Assembly: GCA_000433115.1 (NCBI GenBank)
Contig: FR892232.1
Location: forward strand, 1 to 6,566
Direction of reading: 5' to 3'
From: Ruminococcus sp. CAG:382
GTDB lineage: Bacteria > Bacillota > Clostridia > Oscillospirales > CAG-382
DNA: 6,566 bases
The translations under genes and the position numbers were made by a program. Within the stretch, counting starts at the first letter, position 1, and each line of letters begins with the position of its first letter. The notes beneath the pieces were generated by a model, which saw only the letters and a list, made by a program, of their open reading frames with translations, did not search any database and was not told the origin of the DNA. This document shows positions 5,856 through 6,566 of this stretch, piece after piece.

Positions 5856-5887
5856 AAAAAAATCGCAGAGTCGGAAACCGGCTCTGC
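5856..5887 (-). terminator. Rho-independent terminator of the beta-CASP gene
   Basis: Read on the minus strand, GCAGAGCCGG (5887-5878) pairs with CCGACTCTGC (5874-5865) around a three-base loop, with one C-A mismatch. A run of seven T follows at 5862-5856 after GA. It begins seven bases after the stop codon. The plus-strand side also has a T-rich stretch (5892-5900), so it might work in both directions. Confidence 0.85.
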
Positions 5888-5894
5888 AACATTT

Positions 5895-6566
5895 TTATTT
5901 TCTCAGTATTTCTTCGTGCTTATCACACAGTACGTTAATTCTATTTGTAAGCGCAGCCATATCCTTGGTACGACATCCGCGGCTTTTCTCAATAAGCGAA
6001 ATCAGGCGCATACCTGCCGCATAAAGCCGCGACCATACTGCCGATGCGCTGCGCTTTCTGAATCCGGAATCGCGTTCTGCTTTTTTACGATCGCCTGATT
6101 CAAGTTGCGTAAGGGTTGCAACGTCATATGCATCGCCGCTGTATGGCGCAACCGCATCAATTCCGAGATTTTCCTTAACCGCTTCCGCAAAGCTGTCGCA
6201 TACTCCGTCAGCTCCGTGATTGACAAACACTTTTTCCGGACGCTTGTTCAAAGTAGCAAGCCAATCAAGAAGCATCTGCCGGTCAGCGTGACCTGATATG
6301 CCGTCAAGCTTTTCGATATGAGCCGCAACTTTCACGCTTTCGCCGAACAGATCGACATACCCTGCTCCGTCGAGGAGCTTTCTGCCCATCGTACCTTCAA
6401 CCTGATATCCCACAAAAAGAACCGTGCATTCCGGTCTCCAGAGGTTATATTTGAGATGATGGCGTATTCTTCCCGCCTCACACATACCTGATGCCGAAAT
6501 AATCACTTTCGGGGTGATGTCGAAGTTTATCTGCTTTGATTCATCGCTTGAAACCGCAAGATGAAG
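5895..6566 (-). CDS. Beta-CASP metallo-beta-lactamase protein (RNA-processing exonuclease family), C-terminal part
   Basis: The gene enters from the right edge and is open to position 6566, so 223 C-terminal residues are visible. The fragment has the beta-CASP signature: IIISASGMCEAGRIRHHL just after the edge (from about visible residue 22), then GYQVEGTMGRKLL, LDGISGHAD (88-95) and VFVNHG (113-118). In the CPSF-73/YSH1 family the histidines of the last two motifs help form the metal site. These proteins (COG1236 type) combine a metallo-beta-lactamase nuclease core with an inserted beta-CASP domain and act on RNA in the cytoplasm. Usual length in Clostridia is about 530 aa, so the HxHxDH metal motif should lie to the right. 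The last 85 residues are charged and helix-like with no recognised domain. The GTG at 6506 is internal (valine) and not a start: coding sequence with LHLAVSSDESKQINFD precedes it. Confidence 0.88.
   Translation of the reverse strand, partial: LHLAVSSDESKQINFDITPKVIISASGMCEAGRIRHHLKYNLWRPECTVLFVGYQVEGTMGRKLLDGAGYVDLFGESVKVAAHIEKLDGISGHADRQMLLDWLATLNKRPEKVFVNHGADGVCDSFAEAVKENLGIDAVAPYSGDAYDVATLTQLESGDRKKAERDSGFRKRSASAVWSRLYAAGMRLISLIEKSRGCRTKDMAALTNRINVLCDKHEEILRK

Overview
The window looks like chromosomal DNA of an anaerobic Firmicute of the class Clostridia, probably an uncultured gut relative of Oscillospiraceae or Ruminococcaceae. The signs are strong GGAGG-type ribosome binding sites, sigma-A-like promoters, compact rho-independent terminators, an NADPH-type iron alcohol dehydrogenase, an NfnAB pair, and the tail of a clostridial large serine recombinase. 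The taxon is inferred from protein style only; no rRNA or other marker is present.

Layout. Positions 1-387 hold the 3' end of a large serine recombinase gene (+), probably decayed, with a likely frameshift near 79. Positions 388-572 are a regulatory region: a 17-bp-spaced promoter (479-507), two related dyads 43 bp apart (420-442 and 464-484, the second covering the -35 box), a third dyad between them, and a small hairpin at the predicted 5' end of the transcript. An iron-containing alcohol dehydrogenase follows (573-1796) with its own terminator (1811-1848). A second promoter (1881-1910) and a structured leader of about 90 nt precede nfnA (2011-2865) and nfnB (2868-4283), a tight two-gene operon ending in a terminator at 4299-4334. 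On the minus strand, a phytoene-desaturase-like FAD oxidoreductase (5792-4296) converges on nfnB with a 12-nt gap. Upstream of it, a beta-CASP metallo-beta-lactamase protein (entering from the right edge, ending at 5895) has its own terminator at 5887-5856.

How the genes may work together. NfnAB is the flavin-based electron-bifurcating NADH-dependent reduced ferredoxin:NADP+ oxidoreductase, which makes NADPH from NADH plus reduced ferredoxin. The adjacent alcohol dehydrogenase carries the GGGS-x-K segment seen in NADPH-using butanol dehydrogenase and YqhD-type enzymes. The pair may therefore couple fermentation electron balance to NADPH-dependent aldehyde reduction. This is inference: the two units have separate promoters. 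The minus-strand oxidoreductase and beta-CASP protein show no evident functional tie to them.

No CRISPR array, tRNA, rRNA, insertion sequence or clearly new system was found. The least explained parts are the dyad cluster before the dehydrogenase and the folded nfn leader.
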